From: Prunella strophiata
Taxonomy: Eukaryota > Chordata > Aves > Passeriformes > Prunellidae
NCBI GenBank assembly: GCA_036583965.1
Contig: JAZBQD010000017.1
Coordinates: 29,174,385-29,238,384 of the forward strand
Direction of reading: 5' to 3'
DNA length: 64,000 nucleotides
The number at the start of each line of letters is the position of its first letter. The stretch's first letter is position 1. Under the pieces are notes generated by a model. The model ran no database searches. It saw only the letters and a program-made list of their open reading frames with translations, and was not told the DNA's origin. Shown here one piece after another: positions 52,726-64,000 of the stretch. The translations under genes were made by a program, and so were the position numbers.

Positions 52726-55329
52726 CTGAATTTTTTCATCAAAGACCTCAGAAGAGCCATCCCATCTCTATTCTCCCTGTGCTTCTCAGGTACTAATTCT
52801 CAGGTTTTCCATGTTGTCACTGCTGGCCTGACTTTCCATGCCTTATTCAAGGCATGGGGACTCACTGGAAGTTTTTCTGCTGATTCAAGCCCTAAGCACA
52901 CATGCAGTCCCCAGAGAGTTTGTCAGGGAAGGATTGGCCTTTATCCAGTCCAAAGCCATTTAGATTGCAAACTCAAGAGAGGCCTCTGGAGTCAATAAAA
53001 GGAAGCTGCAGGTGTCTCCCGAAGCTCACTGTGTCCCAGCACTTGCTGTCTCCTCCCTGCCTTGTGAAGCAGTACAGACATGAGCAGAACAGTGGAGAAA
53101 CAAGGTTGCCACCATGGGAAACACTATGAGTAAAGAAAGAGAAAGAAAATCCCAGGAGCTGCAGTCTCCCCACAGATCAAAAACCAGGGGAAACCTGGAC
53201 AACCAAAAAACATGTTTTCCTCCAAAACACGAATTTGGCATACACAGCTGTGGGGCCTCTGGAGATACACATGCAGAGGGCACATCACCTGGGTCTGCAG
53301 CTTCTAGACTGAAATGTTTATGACAGAGGAAGAAACAGCATTAGACCTCTGGTCAGAAGAACATTACAGCTTTTGGTAACAGATAGTCACTTCTTGTTAT
53401 CAAGTTCGTGGAATGTATTGAAACTGGATAAAAATTTAGGTATAAAAGCAACTTGTATCATGCCTACAGTAGCCTTCTCACCTTCCTCCAAGGGAAGAAA
53501 GGTTGAACCCAAATGATTCTTACAGTCTTTTTCCTGACCAACAAAAAATTTCCTCTTTAGAGTACTTCAGTGTTGCAGTGCATATTTCACGAAGAGCAGA
53601 AAATCCTTTGCTAGGGAGCAGCAGTTTGCTATTAACAAATGCAGAGTGTTACTGCCTAGTGAAGCAGAACAGCTCACAGAAAATCTCTTTTTCCCTTCTG
53701 ATTCAAAAGGTCATATAGTGTCTCAAAAACAGTATCTGCTACTTTCATAGCTACTTCCATAGCTAGGATAGAACTTTGCTTAGCTGCCTGAACACTAGAA
53801 TTAGTCCTCAGCATAACAGTGAAAATTCAGCCATTGAGTTACCAGTGAGAATTTGGCCATTCAGGTAGCAAGGAAACGCCCTCTGAGCTTTTGTGCAAGG
53901 TCTTATAAAACATTAATATATCCAATAGCAGGAATAGCAGTGAAGTAGTACCTCAATACAGCCATAGACAAAGCCATGTCAACAGCCCAGGTCCAGGCTC
54001 CATTGTTTCACTCCCAGACTCTGACCCCAGATTGATAGCAAAGATTTAATTTGATCTAACTCCCTCTTGGAGGAAAAATGCACAGCTGACAAGATAATTT
54101 TTTCCATTATTGTCTCCATCATGATCATCTCATAGACCTGCACCCCTAAAGGTTATCCTGTTTCTTGGTGCACACAACAGAGCATGGAAACTAGAACGCA
54201 GGAGAGTTGTCTGCCATGAGATGGACATGTGCCAGTCCCCTCAAGCAGGAGAGAGACAAGTCTCAGCCTAAGATGATGTTTGTCTTCTGCAGACCATCTA
54301 GAGTCGTGGCAACATAGCCCAAGTCTCCATGCTTTGGCTTCATGGTGATAATTCCATGTGCCCTGCCAATTCTTCTTCTGTCCATGGCCTTCCTTACCTA
54401 GGCTAGGGAAGAAGTTTCTGCATGGTCTCTCCATTCCTGAAGAGGCACAGAGGAAAGGGTGATCTGGCATCCAGCTGTGGCCCTTTTCCCTCAGTTCTTC
54501 CCTCTCTCCCTTGTGCTCACAGAGGACAGACTTGCCTTGGATCAGACAGGTATGGGGCCCAGGAGGAGTTGGGGGAGCAAAGGAATATGCTGAGATAAAG
54601 GAGGGAAGGGACATGGAGGGGGATCCCTGAATCTGCAGGCAGTGCCCTCTCTAGTGTTCAGTGGCTGGGTACCCTGGGGGCTATTCCAGAGAGGCAGTGC
54701 CTTCCCCTCAGAGCCCTGGCCAAGCAGCCCATGCCAGGACAGTGCTTCCTGCAGCACCAGCACCATGGAGATTGCCAGTGGTCCAGCCTGCCCCGTGCCC
54801 CTGGAGAGCAGCAAAGCAAGCCCTGAGATGAGCCAGGGGGATGCACACTGCTGCAGCATTCCTATGTGATTCCTCCACCTTGAAGGATGCAACTCCTGCA
54901 AGTCACTCTGGGGAAGAAGACTGAGCCACAGTGGAGGTTAAAGCAAGCCCACAGTGCCCTGCCAGCCTTGCCCAGATGAATGGCAAGGTAGGGACTGCTG
55001 CTCTGCTCAATGCATGTAGCAGGAGTGCTGAGGTTCAAGGGCAACCTCTGGAAGAGGGCTGAGGCTCCATCACAGCCCTCAATTAACCCAGATGGGAGAA
55101 ACTACCCTTCATTTCAGCTTTGAATTTGTTTTGTTTTAAGCTGCAGCAACTGGGTCTTGTTATCTGTCTGCCTGCTTTACTGAAGAGCCCTCTGTCATCA
55201 CATCTCTGTTTCCAGCAAGTACTTACAGATTTGGATCAGGTCAGCCAGTGGCCTCCTGGGTGATTAGTCAAGTAAATTGAACTCCCAACTGTTTCATTAC
55301 AAAAGTGACTTTCCTGGTATCCTACTTGT

Positions 55330-55500
55330 TTTCCTCCCTTCTCTCAGAGCCTCCTCCAAATTAGCAGCATGTTTCTGAGGGCTGGACACAGCATTTCTGC
55401 TGCAGTCACTCCAGTAGCAGGCACAGTGGTGACACTGTTGCTCCACTTCTGTCCCAGTGCTCTTTTCACCCCAGACTCACTTTAGGATACTCCTCTGGGA
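55330..55500 (-). mobile_element. Possible ancient CR1 remnant, antisense
   Basis: 'gggctggacacagcatttct' followed by 'tcactccagtagcaggcaca' resembles an inverted CR1 segment ('GAACTGGACGCAGTACTCCA ... CAGGGC'). Strongly diverged, and boundaries cannot be set. Confidence 0.35.
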
Positions 55501-57319
55501 GAATATCCAGCATAAAATCTGTCATGCTGAATATGGGCTGCCTTCTTCATTGACAAGACCTTTGTCCTAATGGTTTGTCTGCACCCAGCTCAAATGGGTT
55601 CCAGGTTCTTTCATAGAGTAGTGACATACCTCAGTAATTATTTTCTAATCTGTGTTTATTACAACCTTAGTACTGTAATTTCTTTTATGCCCCCTGATGC
55701 CTTGATCCAATCGAGCACCACATCCCACTGTTAGCTGTCTCCTTAAAGTGGACAGGAAGATTCCTTCTCTTCCTAGAAACAAAGGCAGATTTACCTATCA
55801 ATGGATATGTTGGCACATATCCCAGGCCATGTCAGCAGTTTTGTCCCACTAGCTGTCAGTCTGAGAAAGGCTCCTGGGTGTTTGCCACCAGCACACCCTT
55901 GTCAAAGTTGACTGCAATATGCCAAATCAGCCAGAAGAACCTCCTGGAAGAGACAGTTTCTCCAGGGCAGAGTGGGATTCAGCCCCAAGCTCTGCACCTT
56001 GTGTAGCAAAAGCCAAGAGCAAGGAAGGAGGGAAGTGGTTCTGTGGCCATGGTCTCTCCAGCACAGAACACACAGGCACTACAGGCAGGACCCGTGCTCC
56101 TGTCCCCTTGCCATGTCTGCTGTGCCAGGGTGCAGCCATTCCCAGAGCAGTGACACAGCTCAGCAACTTCACATCATCATGTGAAGGAAGAGTGTCTCCC
56201 AGATCCCACGTCATTTTATATTCCTGCATCGTGGCCAGTGTGTTTTCCTTGGATCCTTCCTGGGGCAACCAGGATTTGACCAAGGTGGCAGGCTGCTAGC
56301 CTCCAAACCTGTGTCATTCCTTCATCCAGCATGCATCTGCAGTCACAATCATGGCTATAAAGTTCAGGGTGGCTCCTTGCAAGGAAAAGAAGGTGCATCA
56401 ACATCTAAACATCTCCCTGTGCCCAGCTGCTGGAAAAAACTTGAAGGTATTTCCAGCTGTTTGAGAGAGATTTTAATGTATGGAAGGGTCTGTCCCAGCT
56501 CTGCTCCATGGTTGCATCCTGTCCAAAGGAACAAGAGGATGCCTTCAACTGCTGTAAAAGTGAAGCCGTGCTTGGAAATCTGACCTAAGTCACCCAGCCT
56601 GTCATCAGAGAGTGTTAAAAAAGAAGGACCACTCCACAAAGACAACCAGGGCTTTTCTTCCTCATTATGTGTTTTCTCCAGGGTACTTATTTACCACAAA
56701 TTTAAAGATTTTGATCAGCATTACTGTGAGCCCAAAACACTCCGAGGCATTGGGGCATGAAGGGCACTGGGAAACATTTTTTAGCCAAATAATTGCTTAA
56801 TGTCTTTTCATTTAGAAGGCATTTTGATGACAAGTTCCACAGGGATGAATTCAAATACTGTCTCAAGATTCATTTAATGTGAGCCAGGTGAGACATGACT
56901 ATAATGGGCTTCAATTTGATTTGGATTCATTTTACTGCCTTTCCAGAACTCTTGTTCATTAACAAATGTTTGCTGTATGAACTTTTTTAACTAGTAAAGT
57001 ATTTTAATACCCACCAGTAGCTGTTTGGCTTGACTATTACTCAAGACACTCTCAAAAAGCTCAAATTTCCTTTGATAAGCATGGAGGCCCTGTAGCAAGG
57101 CACTGAACACAACACAAAGGAACTTGAAGGTTGAGTTAATTTTGTGTGAGAAAACCTCAAGTGCAGACATTATCTTTTGTTTCTAAGAGTACATTTGTCA
57201 GCTCATTGCATAAGGAAAAGAAATTAACTCAGTGGACTATGGATAACTTTTTTGAATAAATGCAGATCAGACTTGTTTCAGTTTTGGGTTTTGGATGACG
57301 AGCCATGCATAGCTATGAA

Positions 57320-57323
<4 letters not shown>

Positions 57324-57364
<41 letters not shown>
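57324..57364. repeat. (GT)n microsatellite
   Basis: Uninterrupted TG/GT run of about 41 bp. Confidence 0.95.
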
Positions 57365-57368
<4 letters not shown>

Positions 57369-60300
57369 AGTGAATTCATTGACTGAGTAGCAGCAAATTT
57401 TGTAAGGAGGTGGACCAAGAAAGAGGTGCAGCAGTCCAAGCAGTGGACAGAAACCTTTGTCCCTCAAGACTGAGCATTCACAAACTATGCCTAAACTGAT
57501 GGCTTCAAGCAGCAGGACAAGCAAGGAGGAAGAGCATATGGCTTTTTTCATGTTGTGGCTTATGCCAAACATTTTGTCATGCATGTTGGGGTTTTGGAGA
57601 GATTTAGTGCTTTACAAGCACATGAAAAGGTCCATAAGCAGGGCCATGATTGCATAAACAGAGGAAGGTGCATTCTGGATGCTGCAAGGAGACATTCAGG
57701 GGTGGTCTTGTGACTTACAAGAGACAGTAGGCACTAGTTTTATCATCCCTACAGGTTGTCCCTACCTTGCAGTGCTTCCTTATTTTCAGAATAACTCCCA
57801 GAAGCTTACAAGAATACTCCTGCACACTGCAGATGTTCCAGCCTGTAATACAAACATCCCCCTCCCTTCCTCCCAGGACTCCTTCACCAGATCAGCCAGG
57901 GATCCTGAAGCTACCTGAGGTTTTCAGAGACAAGCAAATATTAACATTTCAAAAATCACAGGGCTCCTAGGGGGCAGCAGGGTGGCCAAAGCTGTATCTG
58001 ACAGAAGCTCACCCCTCTGCGTCTCCATCCAGTACCATGTGGCTTTCTCTAGCACAAACTCCTCCATCCAGAATAAAGGCACAGGCAAAAGGTTGTTCTC
58101 CTTGTCATGGAAGTTTTCCCACTGAGAGGAAAATTTCCTCCAATGTACAAAAAGGAAACAATAAAACCAGCTATATAATAACAAATAATATTATTTGCTT
58201 TGAGTTGTCAGAATTTAGTTTAGTGTCTCCATGTGAAGTTCTCAGATCACAGAAGCTGACTCTTATAGTGAATAACTTTTAAATCTGCTATGTATGAATG
58301 GATATTCATAATGCCACAGCAGTAGGCTGGAAGAGTGCACACATAAACAATTAATCCTAATCCACAACACATACATGACTCCAGCTCTCTACATTTCCCA
58401 CTCTATATCTTTCAACAGCAGGAATTTCACATTACGATCACTTCCAACTCTAAGTATCTTATTTTGGAAATAATCTTTTCAAAATATGTTAATGCCTTAA
58501 GCATCCCACACAGAACTGGTTGCTCTGAGTTCTCCATTATTCTTTTAGCATAGTCAATGCACACTTAAAATTTCCTAATAGGTACTAAGAAGCTCAAGGC
58601 AGAAAAGATTTCCAAAATAACTCATGCTATTTTCAGAGAATCCAATTTAAACAAGTGCCAGCTAAAATATTTTTGGATTGAAAAGTTTTCTATAGTAACT
58701 TGCAAATACAAAATCAGTCACCAGGACAGTTCTAGCTGCTATCTTTTTTGTCACAGACCCATACTTCTGTCCAGTTAAAAATTCCTACTTTGAAAATAAA
58801 AAGGTGTGAGGTGAGCACTGATTTTTATCTAAATGTTTCAAAAAACAGATTCATGTTTCTAAACCACAGACTACAGGTGGGGTCAAAGGATAAGTCTGTC
58901 CAGGGTTTGCTCCTACAGCTGCTGGAGCAAATGTAGATATACATTCTGAACACAGGATTGATTGTCAGGTTCTGGCCAGTGCAAGTTTGGGGCATTTGTG
59001 GCCCACAGACCTGTGCAGATCTCACAGACCTTGTGTTGCAGCATCCCAGAAAAGTGCATTTGCAAGATCAAGACCAGAAGACCCACTGCACCTATTCTAT
59101 TTTTCATCCTGGCTCCCCCTTTAAATTCTCACTGCAAAGCAAAGCAAAAGCTACTTTGTGATATATAAAAGGGGGAAAACTGGAGCTGGACATAAAGAGA
59201 AGCTGAAAACCTGATGTCGGTCACACAGAGCTATTGGGTAGCTCTGTTATTTTGTTTCCAAATGGTTTCTGGTAAAGCTTTTGGGATGTTCTCTGCCCAT
59301 CTGAAAGTCAGGCTGCAGATCTCAGCCTCTATATGAGAAATTAAGCACCTGCCTTTCAGCAAGCAATTTCCAGACTCCAGGCTCTCCTCACAGATTCCTG
59401 CGACCCTTACTGTGTGCACCCAAGTCAAAGATTCTGTTAGGAGGAGGTAGGAAAGGTATGAAGGCTGTGCTTAAATGCTCAGGCAGGCAGGGAAACATGG
59501 CTCTTGCTCTTCAACATGTGCTGCTGCTGTGAACCCTCCTGCCCACCCTGGTGCTGGGCTGGGGAGAGGGCAGCCCCTGCTCAGTGCATCCAGGCCCCTG
59601 GACACGGGATCCTGCTTCTGCTCTGAACAGCTTGGAGACAGCTTCTCTCTCACAGCAGCTCCTCATGTCCCTGCACCACTCCCCAAACTCCCCTGCCACC
59701 TTTTCATAGCTCAATCTTTCTATTTAGCTGCTTTACTTCCATCACTGAAGACTGGTCCCCTGGGGCAGCTCTGTAAGTAGAATCAGCAGATGGAATTGTC
59801 TGCATCAAGAAGCAAACAGCAAAAAAACACCTTCTTTAGCCCCAAAGAAGTGGATGTCAAGCACCTTCCTTTCCTAGAGAGATGGAGACTGTACAGGTCT
59901 TTAGCATGACATTAGCTGCCACACAGCAGACCCCAGCACACAGGAAGATTTGAAAGCCTACATCCTAGAAGCTCAACAAGATCAATCCCACTGGGATGGA
60001 GGAGCCAAGGCAGAGCACTGACTAGCACCCACACGCATCACTTCTTCCTCTGTCTCAGTAGGACAGACAGAGCACAAGCCATCAGGAAAGTTCACACACT
60101 GCTGCTTTAAATAGCAGCTAATTCCCAGAGCCCAGAACTCAACAGAAAGCTGCCTGAGGAAAAGCATTCAACAGCCTGAAAATCCCAAATTAATTCATTC
60201 TGATCGCTGCTGCCAAATAAACTGAAGTGGATTAATGGCAGCACATAGCAGACAAGGGCTGGCTTTTGGCTTGTTGCTTGGCTCTCCAGAAGGCATCACA

Positions 60301-61942
60301 GCACATCTCAGTGCAGGGAGTTCCAGTTGCTCTGCCCCCAAGCAGCTTTGGTAAGACAGGAGGCCAGGGGGCTGGGGCTGGGGTTCCACAATGTGTGTGG
60401 GCATGCATCTGCTTTCAAGGACATGTTGAAAATCCACCAAAATCAGCCTGTGGAGGACCAGGGCTGAGTTTACACCCTGCCCCAGCAGCCTCAGTGCAGC
60501 TGCTCACCCCACACTGTGCCAGTGCCATTACCTCAGCACTGAACCACCCCCCCTGGCCCATCCCTGTCTGCAGAGGGTGCCTCCTCACCCAGGATCTCAC
60601 ACTAAACTCCTTTCCTGCCACATCCCGCCTGTGTCACACCCTCCAGGTAGATCCTCTTAAGACAGAAGCAACAGTTACCTCCAGGCAGTGCTGGTGCCCA
60701 CACCATGGGTATGGGGTTTCTGTCTTCCCTCATAGCCCATAGTGCCAGAACTCCACACACCAAAAGTGAAATCTCCCAAATGAACATGTGCAAACTTTGG
60801 AAAATGGTGGTGGCTTTCTGTAAAGCACAGAAATTAGGAGTTCCCCATCTTCCATTTCATTTGGGAGTCTCATCCTCTGGCAGCCCTTAGCTCCTTGAAA
60901 CAATGTCCCCAAGGAGCTCCACCCTCACTGTCAGCACCTCATCAACCAACTTCTTGCTTTTGTTGGGTGCACCCGAGAGAGCAACATGCCCAGAAAACTG
61001 CTCCCCTCTTAGATTAGACACTGGAGATCCATGCACACCTTCAGATAACTCTGTTCTTGGCAGTACACAAGCCCCTTGAAACTGTGTTGCTTTTCTTATC
61101 TGGACAAGATAACCCTGCTCACTTTGTCAGTTTAAGAAAGGTTTTGCCTTTTCTTCACAAATTCTCTTTGAGGTCTGGAAAACAGTTGTCTTCAGGTCAG
61201 TAAAGTCTCCAACAGTTGGAAGGAACCACTGAAATGTTGCTTCTGTTGCTTCTGAGTAGGCTCACCAGAGAAATCATTCCTGTCCAGCTACTTAGATGAA
61301 CATGGACGTTCACAAGTCTGGGTGGGACTGCTGAGTACCAGCTTAAAGGACTTAAGACCAGTTGAAAGCTTCCCACAGAGCTGCAGGAATTGGCAAGCAC
61401 TTCCTTCCTGCACATCAGCTGGGAGTAAGGTGCTTCCAGGGCTTTGCCCATCCACCTGCAGTGTAGTAGGCTGCCTTCTTCCACAAGCCCTTGCGGATGG
61501 CCATATCAGGAAATGTTGTTAGTTGGGGCTTCTGGAAGGTGGGACATGTTTTCCTTTGGCTTTCCTATGTTTTATCACTGATATTTCCCTCACATGCATA
61601 TTCTTTGTGTAGGCATTCATGCAAGAACTTGCCTGATTTTTGCCTTACCTAATTAAATTTATTCTCTCCCCTGTGTGCCTTGCCTTTACAAGAAATCATG
61701 TCATTTCTAGATCTGACCCTGTCTTGCGCACAGGGACATCTCGCCTGGTTCCCTGCAGGTCACACTGCAAGCTGTGCTGAGGGCAAGGCTCTTTGTTTTC
61801 CCTCTCAGTCCTTCAGCTTGCATAAGTAATGTAAATATTCACAGCACAGAGGAAAACAGCTCATTAACTGAGGGAGGAACCTCAGCTCTGATGGATGCTC
61901 AGCTGCTTCACACAAAGAAAAAGAGAGTCAGCAGGAGGGGGT

Positions 61943-62966
61943 TGTGCTGGGTTTGTGTGGACAGGCATTGGTGGTGGGGGGACTCCAAGAGTGGCCCCAT
62001 GTCCACAGAGCCCATGCCAAATGGCTCCAGGATGGACCTGCCACTGGTCAGGGCTGAGACAGCCAAGAATTATAGCAATGCCTCTGTGATAACATATTTT
62101 AGGAGGAAAAAAAAAAGTTTCTGTGCAGATGCAATTGTGACCAGAGAAGACTGGGATGAGAATATGAGAGAGGAACAACTCTGTAGACACAAATGTCAGT
62201 GCAGCAGGAGGGGCAGGAGGTGCTCCAGGCACCAGAGCTGAGATTCCCCTGCAGGCTGTGGTGCAGCCCATGGTGAAGCAGCTGTGCCCCTGCAGCCCTT
62301 GGGGATTCACAGGGATGCAGAGATCCACCTGCACCCCATGGAGGTGCCCATGCTGGAGCAGGTGGATGCGTGGAAGAGGCTGTGACCCTGTGGGAGACCC
62401 CTGCTGGAACTGGCTCCTGGCAGGCACCTGCAGACCCATGGACAGAGGAGCTGGAGCAGATTTCCTGGTAAGACTTGTGACCCTGTGAGGGACCCATGCT
62501 GGAGCAGACTGTGCCAGAAGAACTGCACCCTGTGTAAGAATGACCCATGTTGCAGCAGTTCATGGAGAACTGTCCCAGTGAGAGGGATGCCATGCTGGAG
62601 CAGGGGAACAACTCCTGCCTCTGAGCAGCAGCAGAAACATGTGATGAACTGACCCCCATTCCCTGTCTCCCTGTTCCTCTGGAGAAGGAGATAGAGCTGG
62701 GAAGGGGCAGGGAGAGAGGAAGGGAAGATGTTTTTTAAAGCTTCTTTTATTTCTCATTATCCTGCTCTGATTTTGCTACCAATAAATTCAATTAATATCC
62801 TCAAGCTGAGTCAGTTTTGCCCATGATGGTATTTGGTGAGTGATCTCTCCCAGTCCTGATCTGAACCCATGAACATTTTGTTATATTTTCCCTCCCCTGT
62901 GCACGGTTGGAGAGGAGTGAGAGTGTGCCTTTGGTGGGTGCCTGGCATCCAGCCAGGGTCAAACCA
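61943..62966 (+). mobile_element. Solo LTR of an avian endogenous retrovirus, about 1 kb
   Basis: Begins TGTGCTGGGTTTGTGTGG and ends 'ccagccagggtcaaacca', the TG...CA ends expected of an LTR. The interior is rich in 'tgctggagcag' and 'tgtgaccctgtg' motifs; an imperfect repeat of the block 'gaccctgtg-g-gaccc-tgctgga' occurs at about 62381-62408 and 62476-62503. AATAAA lies at 62781-62786, followed by 'tgagtcagttttgccc'. It matches a long LTR class common in songbird genomes (ERVK/ERVL-like; exact name uncertain). No internal viral genes flank it. The minus-strand open frames inside it (61882-62659) are repeat artefacts. Target duplications are not evident. Confidence 0.82.
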
Positions 62967-64000
62967 CTTCAAGGGTAGAAGCACACTTCATTTAAAGCTC
63001 CTGACTGCCTGGAGCTGGAGGGACTCAGACAACTGTCCCCTCGTCTTGGCCATATTGAAGCTCTAATCAGAGGGCTCGGGAGAAAAACCTGCCACTTCCA
63101 GTTTTCTGTCCCATTTTGTGACCCATCTCCAAGTTTTACCTCTAACCTTGAAATCAATGCTGTGAATTCAGCCTGGACTGGGGAAGCTGAGCATGAGTAG
63201 AAGCTCATTTTCCTGTGAATACATTGCACAGCAGAAGAAAGGACAGGATAAATGTTTCCCTTTTGCCCTCCCCATGCCTCATCCTGCAGGATCAGAGCTA
63301 GACCAGCTGCAGTTTCCATGCCATAGTATGCTGCCAGCCTCATCAGTCAGCAGACTGAAATACTCCTGGGTTTGTGTTGTTTTACACAACAGACAGCAGT
63401 TATGGAGAAGCATGCAGAAGAGGATGAGTTTGATCTCTGCCATTTAATTTGAGAAAAATTTTAATTTGTCATTAAAAGGAGTACAATCCCAGAAAGTTCC
63501 CCCTACCCCATTTGTCTACATACCAACAAGGCAGTAATTGCCCTGTGAAAGTAGAGGCACAGCACTACTGATCTAAAACAGCTTTTCTCTCTCTTGAAAC
63601 ATAGTAGTTTCTCTCAACACAGCTATGTGAAATGCAGCAGATGGACAAACACATACACAGAAAGGCATGCACAAAGTTGTGAAATGCACCCTGAAAGAGG
63701 CACATGGTAGTGGTGCTCCCACAAGTTGGTTTGTGTGCAGCTGAGTAGTGCAAGGACTTAGCAGTCAAAGCAAGAGAGGGTAGAAGTTGCCTGAAAGCTA
63801 GAAGCAATGACACAGAAACAAGCAAAACAAGCAAATGCAGATGCTGTCTTCCACTTGGAGTGGTCTTGCATGCTCCTGTAAGAGGCTGTGTTTCAGAAAA
63901 TAAGGGATTTCTAGACACATATCTATTCACAGGCTTGCTGTGTTTTTCTTTCACCAGTAAAACTCTCTCTCTTTAAAGCAGTGAAAATTCTCAACCACTT
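62967..64000. other. Unique non-coding interval to window end
   Basis: No gene, RNA or mobile element was recognised downstream of the last LTR. Confidence 0.4.

Larger units (their letters stand above)
52284..61942. other. Unique non-coding interval
   Basis: No gene or RNA was recognised over this interval. It has T-rich tracts at 52696-52725, a (GT)n microsatellite at 57324-57364 and a possible very old antisense CR1 at about 55330-55500 (listed separately). ORFs at 54153-54614 (minus), 55919-56299 (plus) and 60266-60742 (plus) have no domain or conservation signal visible to me. Confidence 0.4.

Noticed and set aside
54153..54614. 153-codon minus-strand frame, with a neighbouring frame that also looked protein-like over about 40 residues
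   Set aside because: I could not assign either frame to a family. Stops interrupt the alternative frame and no splice sites frame it convincingly.
61882..62659. Two 185-codon minus-strand frames rich in Ser/Gly/His
   Set aside because: They lie inside the LTR at 61943-62966 and reflect its repeated GC-rich motifs. No retroviral protein signature is present.

Overview
The window looks like vertebrate, almost certainly avian, nuclear DNA, probably from a songbird. It contains several CR1 LINE fragments, two of them ending in the bird-type CR1 3' terminus with the ATTCTATG-like octamer. It also has three solo-LTR-like blocks of avian endogenous retrovirus type, AT-rich unique sequence without long ORFs, and one strong CpG island. 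I see no bacterial-style operons, CRISPR arrays, tRNA or rRNA genes. Species identity is inference.

Layout. 1-9.1 kb: old CR1 copies (about 95-1110 and 4985-5717), a possible very old repeat (5930-6300) and a solo LTR (8670-9140), separated by unique AT-rich DNA. 9.1-15.8 kb: unique non-coding sequence with one lysine/glutamate-rich minus-strand ORF of unknown meaning (12509-12964). 15.9-16.85 kb: an uninterrupted (CCCTTT)n array of 918 bp that ends in a short perfect inverted repeat. 16.9-28.7 kb: unique sequence with an ancient CR1 (22600-22990) and a second, related solo LTR (24452-25045). 28.7-31.7 kb: a CpG island containing an uninterrupted 1001-bp (CGG)n array. Immediately downstream of the array lies the only gene I recognise, the 3' half of TMEM271, an uncharacterised multi-pass membrane protein. 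31.4-35.7 kb: probable 3' UTR and flank. 35.7-64 kb: gene-poor sequence with (GT)n tracts, a poly(A), three CR1 fragments (40951-41462 minus, 46015-46375 plus, 51955-52283 plus) and a roughly 1-kb solo LTR of a different family (61943-62966).

The point of most interest is the TMEM271 locus. Blocks that match the family as I remember it are recognisable from the third membrane segment to the stop codon, but they lie in changing reading frames, with an in-frame TGA among them. The expected N-terminal half (two membrane segments) is absent, and the perfect CGG array sits where it should be. Assembly or consensus error in very GC-rich DNA is the simplest explanation; a real expansion or gene decay is the alternative. 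The (CCCTTT)153 array 13 kb away is equally pure, so both arrays should be checked against raw reads before biological meaning is given to them.
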